Assembly (NCBI GenBank): GCA_033852115.1
Contig: JAWSVE010000003.1
Span: forward strand, 248,001 to 312,000
Reading direction: 5' to 3'
DNA from: JAWSVE01 sp033852115
GTDB taxonomy: Bacteria > Pseudomonadota > Gammaproteobacteria > Pseudomonadales > Cellvibrionaceae
DNA: 64,000 nt
Numbering within the stretch: position 1 is the first letter of the stretch; every line of letters starts with the position of its first letter. Positions 1 to 8,712 of this stretch are shown in pieces. The notes under the pieces were generated by a model. It saw only the letters and a program-made list of their open reading frames with translations. It was not told the DNA's origin and did no database searches. The position numbers and the translations under genes were made by a program.

Positions 1-403
1 CTGCCTTAGACAACGGCATCACCTCCACGCTGACCGGTCCTGCAGACGCAATGCCAAGATCTGACTCCAAGGTTTGTACGACTTCTTGCAGTGAATTAAA
101 CCGGGTCTGATTAAAAGAATTCAGATACAGCTTAAAGGACTTGGACTCTACAAGATTGGGATTTGAGCAGGGAAACTGAAATTGCGCGACGGCGACTTGC
201 GGTTTACCTTGACCATCAAGCCAAGAGAGTTCATAGCCAGTCCACAGGTCTACACCTGAAAAAGGTAAACTGTCTGACTTTATACCGAGCGGTGTACGAG
301 ATTCGTGCCTAGGAATTGGACAGAGCAACGAAGGCGTATAAACCGAAACGTATTCCGACTTTTTCCCGAGTGGGCTCAAACCCGCGCTGTTATTGTCCGC
401 CAT
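1..403 (-). CDS. queF: NADPH-dependent 7-cyano-7-deazaguanine reductase QueF (3' part outside window)
   Basis: QueF reduces preQ0 to preQ1 in queuosine (tRNA modification) biosynthesis in the cytoplasm. I translated this from the complement: it starts MADNNSAGLSPLGKKSEY and contains the family block ESKSFKLYLNSFNQTRFN, plus LWTGYELSWLDGQGKPQVAVA, the same order as the long (E. coli YqcD) form of the enzyme. The ATG at 401-403 has GGAGAA 7 nt upstream. About 134 residues are visible. The C-terminal half lies beyond base 1, so the catalytic cysteine cannot be checked. Confidence 0.93.
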   Translation of the reverse strand, partial: MADNNSAGLSPLGKKSEYVSVYTPSLLCPIPRHESRTPLGIKSDSLPFSGVDLWTGYELSWLDGQGKPQVAVAQFQFPCSNPNLVESKSFKLYLNSFNQTRFNSLQEVVQTLESDLGIASAGPVSVEVMPLSKA

Positions 404-513
404 GCGGCTTCTCCAAAACGACTGTCGACCTAATAGATATTATTTTTGAACCTTCACACTCAAGGCGCTAGCTAGAGCGGACTAATGGCGCGTTTATAAG
501 TATAGCAGCCGCA

Positions 514-1287
514 TCAAGACCTTAAACGCCTACCAGATTTCAGCATCACTAGTGCAAACATTGATAGCAGGACAATAAAACCAAAAATAACTACAAAAGC
601 CGTTGCTACGTTTATATCCGAAAAGCCTAAGATTCCATAGCGAAATGCGTTCACCATATATAGTACTGGGTTCAACAAGGAGACATCCTGCCAAAAATCA
701 GGCAATAGGCTGATCGAGTAAAACACCCCACCAAGATAGGTTAACGGCGTCAGGATGAATGTAGGGATAATACTGATATCGTCAAAACTTTGTGCAAACA
801 AAGCATTGATGAAACCGGCAATAGAAAACAAAATTGCCGTGAGAACAACGGTGACCACAGTAACGCCTAAATGATGTATTTGCAGATCGGTAAAGAACAA
901 CGACACTATCGTAACAATAAAGCCAACAGCAAGTCCCCGCAGGGTTCCACCCAGGGCAAAGCCAAGCAAGATGATGTAATTAGGCGTCGGAGTCACCAAT
1001 ATTTCTTCAATACTTTTTTGAAACTTGGTGCTAAAAAACGACGAAGCGACGTTCGAGTATGAATTGGTGATGACAGACATCATGATGAGACCGGGTACGA
1101 CAAATGACATGTAATCCACACCACCCATCGAGCCTATACGCTTGCCAATCAAAGCACCAAAAATAATAAAGTACAATGTCATGGTAATCACGGGCGGCAA
1201 CAGTGTTTGCAGCCAAATGCGTGTAAAACGGCGAATTTCTTTACGCGTAATCGTGAGCAGAGCAATTGCTTGACGTTCAACATTCAT
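514..1287 (-). CDS. yadH: ABC-2 type transporter permease, YadH-like
   Basis: This is the inner-membrane permease of an ABC exporter, the partner of the ATPase encoded just upstream. The protein has 257 residues when started at MNVERQAIALLTI, close to the usual length of E. coli YadH. A longer reading frame exists, but this ATG lies 4 nt after the ATPase stop, the spacing expected for a coupled pair. About six hydrophobic segments are seen, with the ABC-2 signature region around NPVLYMVNAFRYGILG near the C-terminus. The substrate is unknown; YadGH is often described as a putative multidrug or envelope-component exporter. Confidence 0.9.
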   Translation of the reverse strand: MNVERQAIALLTITRKEIRRFTRIWLQTLLPPVITMTLYFIIFGALIGKRIGSMGGVDYMSFVVPGLIMMSVITNSYSNVASSFFSTKFQKSIEEILVTPTPNYIILLGFALGGTLRGLAVGFIVTIVSLFFTDLQIHHLGVTVVTVVLTAILFSIAGFINALFAQSFDDISIIPTFILTPLTYLGGVFYSISLLPDFWQDVSLLNPVLYMVNAFRYGILGFSDINVATAFVVIFGFIVLLSMFALVMLKSGRRLRS

Positions 1288-1291
1288 GCGA

Positions 1292-2215
1292 CTATTTCCC
1301 CTGCCCTGATTCAACCAAGGACACAAACAACTCCTCTAATCGATTAGCTTTGTTGCGCATACTGGTAACGGCAATCTCTGCTTTACTCAAATGGGAGAAA
1401 ACCTCATTGAGAGAGCGACCTTTCTCAACTTCCACTTCCAGACAGCGCTGATCAACCTGATTGACAGGATAGCCATCTATTTCTAGCCCTTCAGGAATAT
1501 CGCAGGCTGTGTCTAATATGAATGTTTCTCTGTTTAATTGCGTTAGCAACTGCTTGATGCTGGTGTTTTCAACAATCTCGCCGTGATTAATAATAGCCAC
1601 ATTTCGACACAAACTTTCCGCCTCTTCGAGATAGTGGGTGGTTAAAATAATCGTTGTGCCGGCTTTGTTAATTTCTTGTAAAAACGTCCACATCGAGCGA
1701 CGCAATTCAATATCAACACCCGCTGTGGGTTCATCAAGAATAAGCAGCCGCGGTTCATGCACCAGCGCTCGAGCGATCATTAAGCGTCTTTTCATTCCAC
1801 CCGACAAACTCCGCGATGCATCAGCACGCTTATCCCACAAGCCGAGTTTTCTTAAATATTTTTCCGCTCGCTCTTTAGCCAGTTTACGCGGCATACCATA
1901 ATAGCCACCCTGGTTGAGGACAATGTCCTCCACTTTTTCAAACTGGTTAAAATTAAATTCTTGCGGCACCACACCCAGGTTGGACTTAGCTGCAGAAAAA
2001 TCGAGGTCAATATCCTCACCAAAGATAGCCACTTGACCGGCCGATTTCCTCACCAATGACGAGATGATACCAATTGTAGTGGACTTACCTGCGCCATTGG
2101 GGCCTAGTAACGCGAAAAAATCGCCCGGCTGCACGTCAAGGCTAATCCCCTTAAGTGCCTGAAAATTGTTTCCGTAGGTTTTCGATAGGTTCTTAATCGA
2201 CAATGCGGCGGTCAT
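1292..2215 (-). CDS. yadG: ABC transporter ATP-binding protein, YadG-like
   Basis: This is the ATPase subunit driving the YadH-like permease that follows 4 nt downstream. The 307-residue protein shows the Walker A motif GPNGAGKST (about residues 38-46), the signature LSGGMKRRLMIARAL, the Walker B LLILDEPTAGVD and a switch histidine in ILTTHYLEEAE. The C-terminal block NKANRLEELFVSLV is typical of YadG. Length and motif spacing match the E. coli protein (308 aa). It is complete and shows nothing unusual. Confidence 0.93.
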   Translation of the reverse strand: MTAALSIKNLSKTYGNNFQALKGISLDVQPGDFFALLGPNGAGKSTTIGIISSLVRKSAGQVAIFGEDIDLDFSAAKSNLGVVPQEFNFNQFEKVEDIVLNQGGYYGMPRKLAKERAEKYLRKLGLWDKRADASRSLSGGMKRRLMIARALVHEPRLLILDEPTAGVDIELRRSMWTFLQEINKAGTTIILTTHYLEEAESLCRNVAIINHGEIVENTSIKQLLTQLNRETFILDTACDIPEGLEIDGYPVNQVDQRCLEVEVEKGRSLNEVFSHLSKAEIAVTSMRNKANRLEELFVSLVESGQGK

Positions 2216-2294
2216 GGGCTAGGTATGATCCCTATGGTATGAAAAGCCGGTCATTCAACATCGTGACCGGTCGAAATGCAAGCGGAAAACGGAA

Positions 2295-2324
2295 AAAGCG
2301 GACCCACTTTTGTGAGCCCGCTTT
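2295..2324 (-). terminator. Rho-independent terminator after hsp20
   Basis: AAAGCGG at 2295-2301 pairs with CCGCTTT at 2318-2324, with a short inner stem CAC/GTG. On the minus strand the hairpin is followed by a T-rich run (TTTTTCCGTTTTCC). It lies about 55 bases after the hsp20 stop and before yadG. Confidence 0.55.
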
Positions 2325-2378
2325 GTAATACCGATTATTTTGAAGGTGGGCTATTCGCCCTGCCCGGTATAGATACCC

Positions 2379-2855
2379 TTATGCTGCCTGATCTTGTGAC
2401 TTGACCGACTGAATTTTCGCTTGAGCCTCACCGCCTCCACTCTGAATTTCAATAGTACGAGGTTTCATCACCTCGGGGAGCTCACGTACGAGGTTAATAT
2501 GCAGCAAACCATTTTCATACTTCGCATTGTCTACTCTGACGTGATCGGCCAACCGAAATGCTCGTTCAAAGTTTCTTTTTGCAATGCCTTGATGGAGGTA
2601 TTGCACATCGCTCTCTTCTTCGGTTTTTTTACCACGCACAACAAGTTGATTTTGCTCAACTTCAATACTTAATTCTGATTCACTAAAACCTGCTACGGCC
2701 ATACTAATTCGATAATGGTCTTCACTAGACAGTTCAATGTTATACGGTGGATAATTTGGCTGGTTTCTTTCAGCCGTGTAGCCATCCAAAAGATTGGCGA
2801 TTCGGTCAAAACCAATAGATGATCGATAAAATGGAGAAAGATCGAAATTACGCAT
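2379..2855 (-). CDS. ibpA: Small heat shock protein, Hsp20/IbpA family
   Basis: This is an ATP-independent holdase chaperone that binds unfolding proteins and passes them to DnaK/ClpB. The 158-residue protein begins MRNFDLSPFYRSSIGFDRI, as IbpA/IbpB proteins do. Its alpha-crystallin domain runs from about residue 35 to 130 (YNIELSSEDHYRISMAVAGFSESELSI ... GLLHINLVRELPE, the last with the I-x-L-type anchor region). The ATG at 2853-2855 was preferred over an in-frame upstream start because GAGGAT lies 8 nt before it. A sigma-32-like promoter sits about 90 bp upstream and a terminator follows, so it is probably a single-gene heat-shock unit. Confidence 0.93.
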   Translation of the reverse strand: MRNFDLSPFYRSSIGFDRIANLLDGYTAERNQPNYPPYNIELSSEDHYRISMAVAGFSESELSIEVEQNQLVVRGKKTEEESDVQYLHQGIAKRNFERAFRLADHVRVDNAKYENGLLHINLVRELPEVMKPRTIEIQSGGGEAQAKIQSVKSQDQAA

Positions 2856-2944
2856 AATTATATCCTCAAAAAAAAGCAATATAGTTAATTAATCGCTGAC
2901 GCATTCAGCGAATTTGTGCCACTCATCGAGCTGGCAGTAATAAG

Positions 2945-2970
2945 ATTGGGATACAACAATTTTTTTCAAG
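2945..2970 (-). promoter_or_regulatory. Candidate sigma-32 (heat-shock) promoter of hsp20
   Basis: On the minus strand CTTGAAA (complement of 2964-2970) is separated by 13 nt from CCCAAT (complement of 2945-2950). This closely fits the RpoH consensus CTTGAAA-N13/14-CCCCAT. It lies about 90 bp upstream of the hsp20 start, where a heat-shock promoter is expected. Confidence 0.7.
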
Positions 2971-3063
2971 GCCTAATTTTTCAGACAAACACTATTTCGT
3001 TTTGCCCCCAAAACAGTATTGAAACAAGAACATATCAAAAACAACGATAAAGAGCGTGCGACA

Positions 3064-3342
3064 ATGTATTTAGCGTTATTAACTATGAATTTTAAGCTTA
3101 CGGGCTGCTACTCGTTAAAAGAAAAGCGTAGCCGATTACGAGGACTAAAAGATAAGTTTGGCAAGAATCCAAACTTGGCGCTATCTGAATCTAAATTTCA
3201 CGATGACCATCAACAAGCTCAATGGCAGGCTGCTGTACTTTGCGAGAGCAAGATAACGGGGCAACAGCTATTCGAACAAATACGTCAATTTGTACATACA
3301 GTGGATGCGGAGTTAATCGATAGCTATGTAGAGGTTTTATAA
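3064..3342 (+). CDS. DUF503 (YlxP-like) family protein
   Basis: This is a 92-residue cytoplasmic protein starting MYLALLTMNFKLTGCYSLKEKR. The hydrophobic strand followed by SLKEKRSRLRGLKDKFG is the signature of DUF503; Bacillus YlxP is the best-known member. The C-terminal half (VHTVDAELIDSYVEVL) also fits. The start at 3064 gives the family length, while an upstream in-frame start would add 15 residues unlike the family. The function is not established; YlxP sits near translation and ribosome-maturation genes in Firmicutes. It is divergent from hsp20. Confidence 0.75.
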   Translation: MYLALLTMNFKLTGCYSLKEKRSRLRGLKDKFGKNPNLALSESKFHDDHQQAQWQAAVLCESKITGQQLFEQIRQFVHTVDAELIDSYVEVL

Positions 3343-3647
3343 ACCTACCATTAGATATGTGGCCCACGCATGAAGATTCAAGTGCTTCAACACATTTTTT
3401 TACACAGACAGTTCATCATTTTTCCCACTAACCGATGGGCATGATAGTCCCAACAGGCTTTACAAAAAATATGCCAAGAATATCCATTTAGATAAAACAT
3501 AGATATTGGCCCACTAAGATCAAATAATTCTTGTAGCTCGTGAAAAATGGCTTGAACCATTTAGACAAATTAAAGACTATAAAGGTGAGACTTTGGTAGC
3601 TACCCAATCTCCGCTGACTAATTAAAACAATCAATAGGAGGCTATTT

Positions 3648-3959
3648 ATGCGGTCACCCAATAGTGTCGTATACAGAAATCTCGACGCTTCTGACGCTCT
3701 CACCGAAACCATTAATCAAAAATTTAATCGTCTTAATCGCTTCGCTCGGCACATCCAACACGGCCGTGTGGTGCTGGACTCCCCTCACAAACACCATTAC
3801 AAGGGTCGCCAATATCGCGCATCCATTGAGCTCGAGGTGGAAGGCCAACCCATTACCGTAAGCCAAGACAAACCGTCGATACATATCGCCGTCCGCGATG
3901 CCTTCAATGCCGCCGAGCGAAAGCTCAAAGCTCTGGGCGCAAAGCGACACATTCACTAA
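3648..3959 (+). CDS. HPF/RaiA-family ribosome-associated protein
   Basis: This 103-residue protein is of the ribosome hibernation factor (sigma-54 modulation protein) fold. It shows the expected series: VYRNLDASDALTETINQKFNRLNRF, then HYKGRQYRASIELEVEGQP, then DIHIAVRDAF-like (SIHIAVRDAFNAAERKLK) with a basic C-terminus. GGAGG lies 8 nt before the ATG. Known HPF/RaiA proteins bind the 30S decoding region and silence ribosomes in stress. This copy lies away from rpoN, so it is probably an extra paralogue rather than the canonical hpf. The opposite-strand reading frame across it is a shadow. Confidence 0.8.
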   Translation: MRSPNSVVYRNLDASDALTETINQKFNRLNRFARHIQHGRVVLDSPHKHHYKGRQYRASIELEVEGQPITVSQDKPSIHIAVRDAFNAAERKLKALGAKRHIH

Positions 3960-3991
3960 CTTTACACACGGTAACCAGCAAAACTACACGT

Positions 3992-4027
3992 CCTAGGGCC
4001 TCGCTTCGCCCTAGGGCGTCGCTTCGT
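3992..4027. repeat. Short tandem/inverted repeat (CCTAGGGC-centred hairpin)
   Basis: CCTAGGGC at 3992-3999 and its complement GCCCTAGG at 4008-4015 can form a hairpin. The unit CCTAGGGC-[CG]-TCGCTTCG also occurs twice in tandem. It follows the HPF-like gene by about 30 bp. There is no U-tract, so it is not a standard terminator. The rest of 4028-4311 holds nothing I can identify. Confidence 0.45.
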
Positions 4028-4311
4028 CTTGTGGCTAAGTCCCCTTTTGAGATTTGCACAGTCAGAAGCTGCTCATCCATTCTGGATTGAGACCTATTCG
4101 ACCCCTATTGACCACTTGGCAAGTTACAATCGCCCAGTACCCGCGAAATCATATGAATAAGCGCTGTATCCACTAGTCTTCTCGGTACAAATTTTGCTCA
4201 AATCCAGACACTCGAGAAAAATACTCCAAATATGCCAATTGATTGACAACCAACCGCCTAAAATTTGGTCAAAGCACAGTGAACGACTCAAAGGCAAGAC
4301 AGAGAAAAACA

Positions 4312-5142
4312 ATGAAACGTTACCCCCAACTCGCATTGATACTCCTTGTCACCGGCATGGCAGCGAACAGTGTCGCTCTGCGCCCCTCCCATGAAGCGGA
4401 CCGACTAATCCTCGCCGCCGAACAGGCGTTTGATAACGGTAGTCCTCAGCGCGCAGCTGAACACCTCGAAAAGGCTCGCCAGCTGGGAATCTCTCTTCCT
4501 CCCGAATATGATTACTTTTACGGCAAGCTGCTGATACAACGCGGGGACACCAGCGATGCAAGACGCTATCTGGAACGCTATGCGGACACCGTAGGACGTG
4601 ACGGCGAACACTATCGCGACGCGCTGAAGCTCATCACCAAAGCCGATGGAAACACCCGCGCGGCCCCCTCCAACAAAAAGATGGGCGAGGAAAAATCGGA
4701 AATCGCGTGGAGCGATGGAAGCGCCCAATACATCGCTAAAATAGAGCAGCTCCATGGAACGGGAAGCTCCCGCGAAGCACTTAACGGGCATGTTAATAAT
4801 TTATTAAGGTTCTATGCCTACGACACGTCAAATATCGTCGCAGCGAGCCGGCTGGGTACCACCAGCAACCATAAGCTCAGCACAACCCAATCGGGTAACA
4901 TAATCTCAATTAATCGCTTCGGTAATAAAGATAAGCAACGCTACGACGAAGATCGGTTCAGCGTCTATGGTGTTAACCCCTATATCGAATACAAGTGCAC
5001 CTCAGCCACTAACAGCTGCTGGCTCTACCACCCAGTCTCAGGTGATCGCTGGTTGCAAATTGTGAATAACCAAGAGATTGCAGAAGAGTTAGCCAAAGCG
5101 GTCACTAATTTAATCAGGCAGATGCAGAAGTCTAATAGCTAA
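4312..5142 (+). CDS. Secreted or periplasmic protein of unknown function with TPR-like N-terminus
   Basis: This is a 276-residue protein whose start at 4312 (MKRYPQLALILLVTGMAANS) gives a clear signal peptide with cleavage likely after VA-L. A longer in-frame start would bury that signal. Residues about 28-95 (DRLILAAEQAFDNGSPQRAAEHLEKA, YFYGKLLIQRGDTSDARRYLERYAD) look like tetratricopeptide-type helix pairs. The C-terminal half has two cysteines (YIEYKCTSATNSCWLYHP) that could form a disulphide. I do not recognise a named family. It stands alone before the Na/Pi transporter. Confidence 0.65.
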   Translation: MKRYPQLALILLVTGMAANSVALRPSHEADRLILAAEQAFDNGSPQRAAEHLEKARQLGISLPPEYDYFYGKLLIQRGDTSDARRYLERYADTVGRDGEHYRDALKLITKADGNTRAAPSNKKMGEEKSEIAWSDGSAQYIAKIEQLHGTGSSREALNGHVNNLLRFYAYDTSNIVAASRLGTTSNHKLSTTQSGNIISINRFGNKDKQRYDEDRFSVYGVNPYIEYKCTSATNSCWLYHPVSGDRWLQIVNNQEIAEELAKAVTNLIRQMQKSNS

Positions 5143-5235
5143 GCGAACCGTAAAATTAGTAACACCCGGTCCAAATCATAGCCAAGCCATAAATCGCCTG
5201 ATAGGATCAATAAAAATTCGCTGAACTTGCGCTTC

Positions 5236-6876
5236 ATGATATTTATTGATCTCCTTATTGGTCTAGGCATATTCCTCTACGGCATGCACTTGTTGGAAGC
5301 CGCCGCGCGAGACCTCAGCGCTAGCCGAATAAAAACCTGGCTTCTAACGTCCACCCGTACCCCACTTGGCAGCGCATTTACCGGCATCCTACTGACCGCA
5401 TTACTGCAAAGCAGCTCATTGGTTGGTTTAATCGTTCTTGCTTTTGCCAGCGCTAATATTATTCCTTTTAAAAATGCGGTCGGAATATTTCTGGGCGCAA
5501 ATCTAGGTACCACGTTTACAGGTTGGCTGGTGACTTTCATCGGGTTCAAATTAGACCTCACCAGTTTTGCTCTGCCAATGCTCGCTATTGGCGGCATATC
5601 CCAAGTATTAATTTCCAAACCGAGTAAACAAAAAGCGTTGGGCGCCCTATTACTTGGCCTAGCTCTGCTGTTATTTGGTTTAGATCACATGAAGGCCAGC
5701 GTATCAGGGATACCAGATGCCCTATCGATGGAATCTTTAACAGGTTACAGCCCTTTTATTTACTTGATGATTGGCGCTGCGATGACGGCGCTCATTCAAT
5801 CAAGTTCAGCCATGATGATGATTACCCTGAGCGCTTTAAACGCGCAGTTGATATCACTACCCGATGCGGCAGCCCTCGTCATAGGTGCGGACCTTGGCAC
5901 AACCAGCACGGTGTTGCTGGGTAGCATGACCGGCAACATTGTTAAACGGAAACTAGCGTTCGCCCATCTATTTTTCAATGTAGTGGTAGATATCACGGCA
6001 TTTTTTATTCTCTTACCTTTCGTCGAGAACTTACTGAATCTAATGGGGGTCAACGACCCACTGTATGGGCTCGTCGCCTTCCATAGTATTTTTAATCTCA
6101 TCGGGCTGATGGTATTCATCCCACTACTGAAACCCTTTACAGCATGGATCAACCGTCTTTTCAGGAGCGAGGGAGAACAACCATCCCTTACGAGTATCCC
6201 CACTAATGTTCCTGACGTCGCAATATCGGCCCTCACCACAACCATCACAAGAATGTGGTTCCAAGCAATAAGCTTGAATATCGATCGATTTAGCATTAGC
6301 CGTGACGCATTAGCCAACGACGCACTAGAAAAAATTAACGCTCATGATGCTACCGCAGATACAGACAGCGAAAGCTTTTTACAACGCTACCACGCGCTAA
6401 AGTCGGAAGAACAAGAAGTAATACAGTTTGTGTTAGACCTACAACAAGAATCGTTGACGCCACCACAAACCGAAGCCATCACCCACGCTATCGAAGCCGT
6501 TCGAGCCATTGTTTACGGCTCAAAAACGTTAAAGGATATAAGCGATAATATTGCCAACATGAGCAACGCCTCGGCAGGCCGTGTTGAACGATATTTCCAA
6601 CAGCAACAAGCCTATCAGGCAGCGTTTAATAGCCAGCTCATTAGACTCGTTGAAAGCACTGCGGGTGATAACTTTACCGAGGAAGAAATCAGCGAGCTTT
6701 GGCAAAAAAATGACCTGCACCAACGTGAAATGGATAAATTAATTTATCAAAATACAAGTGATCGCAACGGCGATTCACTGATGACCTCCTCGCAATTAAA
6801 TGTAAACCACGAGATTCACCATGCAACCAAAAGTTTTTTAAATGGTTTGCAACACTGGCACAAAATACCAGTCTAG
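5236..6876 (+). CDS. Na+/phosphate cotransporter family protein (NptA/PF02690 type) with PhoU-like tail
   Basis: This is an inner-membrane protein of about 546 residues expected to move inorganic phosphate with sodium. The two inverted family repeats are visible: ALLQSSSLVGLIVLAFASANII (about residues 60-80) and ALIQSSSAMMMITLSALNAQ (about 185-205), each with the QSSS motif, plus GANLGTT and GADLGTTST. After about eight membrane segments the C-terminal 200 residues are helical and soluble, as in PhoU-like domains of this family. The ATG at 5236 is chosen; a TTG nine bases upstream is possible. It precedes the ribonuclease-like gene by 18 bp. Confidence 0.87.
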   Translation: MIFIDLLIGLGIFLYGMHLLEAAARDLSASRIKTWLLTSTRTPLGSAFTGILLTALLQSSSLVGLIVLAFASANIIPFKNAVGIFLGANLGTTFTGWLVTFIGFKLDLTSFALPMLAIGGISQVLISKPSKQKALGALLLGLALLLFGLDHMKASVSGIPDALSMESLTGYSPFIYLMIGAAMTALIQSSSAMMMITLSALNAQLISLPDAAALVIGADLGTTSTVLLGSMTGNIVKRKLAFAHLFFNVVVDITAFFILLPFVENLLNLMGVNDPLYGLVAFHSIFNLIGLMVFIPLLKPFTAWINRLFRSEGEQPSLTSIPTNVPDVAISALTTTITRMWFQAISLNIDRFSISRDALANDALEKINAHDATADTDSESFLQRYHALKSEEQEVIQFVLDLQQESLTPPQTEAITHAIEAVRAIVYGSKTLKDISDNIANMSNASAGRVERYFQQQQAYQAAFNSQLIRLVESTAGDNFTEEEISELWQKNDLHQREMDKLIYQNTSDRNGDSLMTSSQLNVNHEIHHATKSFLNGLQHWHKIPV

Positions 6877-6894
6877 ACCCTTGAGTAGCACTTC

Positions 6895-8259
6895 ATGACT
6901 GAAAGCAGTAGACCAACCCTTACTTTTTACGGTGCAGCAGGCACTGTCACAGGCTCCCGCTATCTATTAAAAACACCAACCTCGCGTGTGTTGATCGACT
7001 GTGGGTTATTCCAAGGCCTCAAGAAGTGGCGCGAGCGAAATTGGCACCCTTTCCCTGAGCCTGCATCAAGTATCGACGGCGTATTTTTAACCCACGCTCA
7101 TCTCGATCACAGCGGCTATTTACCCGCGCTAGTTAAACAAGGTTTCCGCGGCCCCATATTCGCAACGGAGGCCACTTACGAACTGTGCAAAATATTACTT
7201 GCCGATGCTGCCAAGCTGCAGGAAGAAGAAGCGGCTTACAACAATCGCCACCACACCAGTAAACACAACCCAGCACTGCCCTTATTTACACAGGAAGACG
7301 CGCAGCAAGCGCTGAAATTATTCGAGCCAGTAAAAAACTCTGCGTCCTTTAACGACCTCACTGTCACCTTCTCGCCCAATGGGCACATTTTGGGGTCGAG
7401 CTATTTAGACGTTGATATAGGCGGTAAACACATTGTCTTCAGTGGGGATCTGGGTAGGCCACACGACATCATCATGAATCCACCAGAACCTCCTTGCTAC
7501 GCGGATTATCTCATTATGGAATCCACCTATGGTAATCGCCTCCATGACAACCGTGATATCAACGACTGCCTCGCGGATGCCGTCAGTACCACGCTAGCCT
7601 CTGGTGGCGACGTTTTAGTCCCCGCCTTTGCCATTGGCCGCGCACAATCGGTGCTCTACACCCTACACAAACTGCAACGCCAACAGAAAATCCCCTACGT
7701 GCCAATTTACCTCGATAGCCCCATGGCCATCAGCGCGACTGAATTGATGATTCGCTTCAACCAACAACACCGCCTCTCGAAACAACAGTGCCGAGAAATG
7801 GAAGAGAACGTGAAGTTCTTGCGCACCGTCGAACAATCCATGGCACTCAACGAAACCCAATTCCCCTGTATCATCGTCTCCGCTAGCGGCATGGCCACTG
7901 GTGGCCGCGTCCTCTACCACCTTGAACGCCTGTTACCAGAGCGGCGCAACACCATTATATTTGCAGGCTATCAAGCCGCCGGAACCCGGGGAGATCGCCT
8001 TGTACGTGGCGAAGACAGCGTCAAAATCCATGGCCGCTACTACCCCGTCAAAGCCCAAATACTCAACTTCGACTTCCTATCGGCCCACGCCGACCGGGAC
8101 GAAATGCTCACCTGGCTAAAAAAGATACCTGTTGCACCCAAACACTGCTTCATCACCCACGGTGAACAGGAATCGTCCACCGCCTTCGCCGACACCATCA
8201 ACCACTACCTCGGCTGGAACACCAGCACGCCCTCCCTAGGAGAAACCATTGAACTCTAA
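6895..8259 (+). CDS. Metallo-beta-lactamase fold, beta-CASP RNase-like protein
   Basis: This 454-residue protein is of the CPSF73/beta-CASP group, expected to be a zinc-dependent RNA processing nuclease. Visible motifs are motif 2 (THAHLDHSGYLP), the metal ligands HILGSS and FSGDLGRP, the beta-CASP core (MESTYGNR, DVLVPAFAIGRAQSVLY, YLDSPMAISAT, SASGMATGGRVLYHL) and the RMMBL C-terminus (SAHADRDEML ... FITHGEQ). Every catalytic residue I expect is present. The 18-bp gap suggests cotranscription with the transporter, although the two jobs have no obvious link. The substrate is unknown. Confidence 0.9.
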   Translation: MTESSRPTLTFYGAAGTVTGSRYLLKTPTSRVLIDCGLFQGLKKWRERNWHPFPEPASSIDGVFLTHAHLDHSGYLPALVKQGFRGPIFATEATYELCKILLADAAKLQEEEAAYNNRHHTSKHNPALPLFTQEDAQQALKLFEPVKNSASFNDLTVTFSPNGHILGSSYLDVDIGGKHIVFSGDLGRPHDIIMNPPEPPCYADYLIMESTYGNRLHDNRDINDCLADAVSTTLASGGDVLVPAFAIGRAQSVLYTLHKLQRQQKIPYVPIYLDSPMAISATELMIRFNQQHRLSKQQCREMEENVKFLRTVEQSMALNETQFPCIIVSASGMATGGRVLYHLERLLPERRNTIIFAGYQAAGTRGDRLVRGEDSVKIHGRYYPVKAQILNFDFLSAHADRDEMLTWLKKIPVAPKHCFITHGEQESSTAFADTINHYLGWNTSTPSLGETIEL

Positions 8260-8307
8260 GCCACTGAGTAGGCTCTTAAAATCAGGGAATAGAGCCCCAA
8301 GAAACGG

Positions 8308-8335
8308 TTGCATTCAACCACCGGTTAGGTATCAT
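8308..8335 (+). promoter_or_regulatory. Candidate sigma-70 promoter of tRNA-Pro
   Basis: TTGCAT (8308-8313) and TATCAT (8330-8335) are separated by 16 bp and followed by a GC-rich discriminator (CCCGCCTC). This is typical of stringently controlled stable-RNA promoters. The tRNA begins about 40 bp downstream. Confidence 0.6.
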
Positions 8336-8376
8336 TCCCGCCTCTTCACCGCCGCCCACGCGGCCTAGAAGCCAAT

Positions 8377-8453
8377 CGGAGTGTAGCGCAGCTTGGTAGC
8401 GCACCACACTGGGGGTGTGGTGGTCGTCGGTTCAAATCCGGCCACTCCGACCA
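8377..8453 (+). tRNA. tRNA-Pro (anticodon GGG)
   Basis: A 77-nt cloverleaf is complete: acceptor CGGAGTG/CACTCCG, D arm GCGC...GCGC, anticodon stem CCACA/TGTGG with loop CTGGGGG (anticodon GGG at 8411-8413), T arm GTCGG TTCAAAT CCGGC, discriminator A and an encoded CCA. The sequence closely follows E. coli proL. A strong terminator follows at once. Confidence 0.97.
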
Positions 8454-8460
8454 AATAAAA

Positions 8461-8493
8461 AAGGGGTCTCGCCAACAGCGAGGCCCCTTTTTT
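8461..8493 (+). terminator. Rho-independent terminator of tRNA-Pro
   Basis: AAGGGGTCTCGC pairs with GCGAGGCCCCTT (one mismatch) across the loop CAACA and is followed by a T run. It starts 8 nt after the tRNA CCA end. Confidence 0.85.
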
Positions 8494-8712
8494 ATTTGGT
8501 CAGAATGATCGGATTCGTTCTAAGACCTCGGTTCACAACATGGCAGGAAAGCCATGTTGCACAGCGAAGCTGCCCGCAGGGTGAGGCACAGGAAGTGCCG
8601 AATGAAATCCGGCCAACACTCTCCCCGCCTTCGCACATACTCAAACCACCACCAATAGCGAGGCTTTTTATTTGGTTAGATTGGCTGCACTCGTTCTCAG
8701 GTTTCGATTTAC
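8472..8712. repeat. Degenerate direct repeat downstream of tRNA-Pro
   Basis: The terminator 3' arm and following sequence at about 8472-8536 (ccaacagcgaggc...atttggtcaga...ctcgttct-like...cggttcac) recurs in diverged form at 8652-8712 (ccaatagcgaggc...atttggttaga...ctcgttctcaggtttcgatttac). The two copies are about 180 bp apart and the second has lost the C-run of the hairpin. The sequence between them contains another small inverted repeat around AACATGGC/GCCATGTT (8537-8561). No gene is seen in 8494-8708. Confidence 0.55.

Noticed and set aside
3488..3956. Minus-strand frames opposite the HPF-like gene
   Set aside because: They are antisense shadows; the plus-strand protein has a clear family match and ribosome site.
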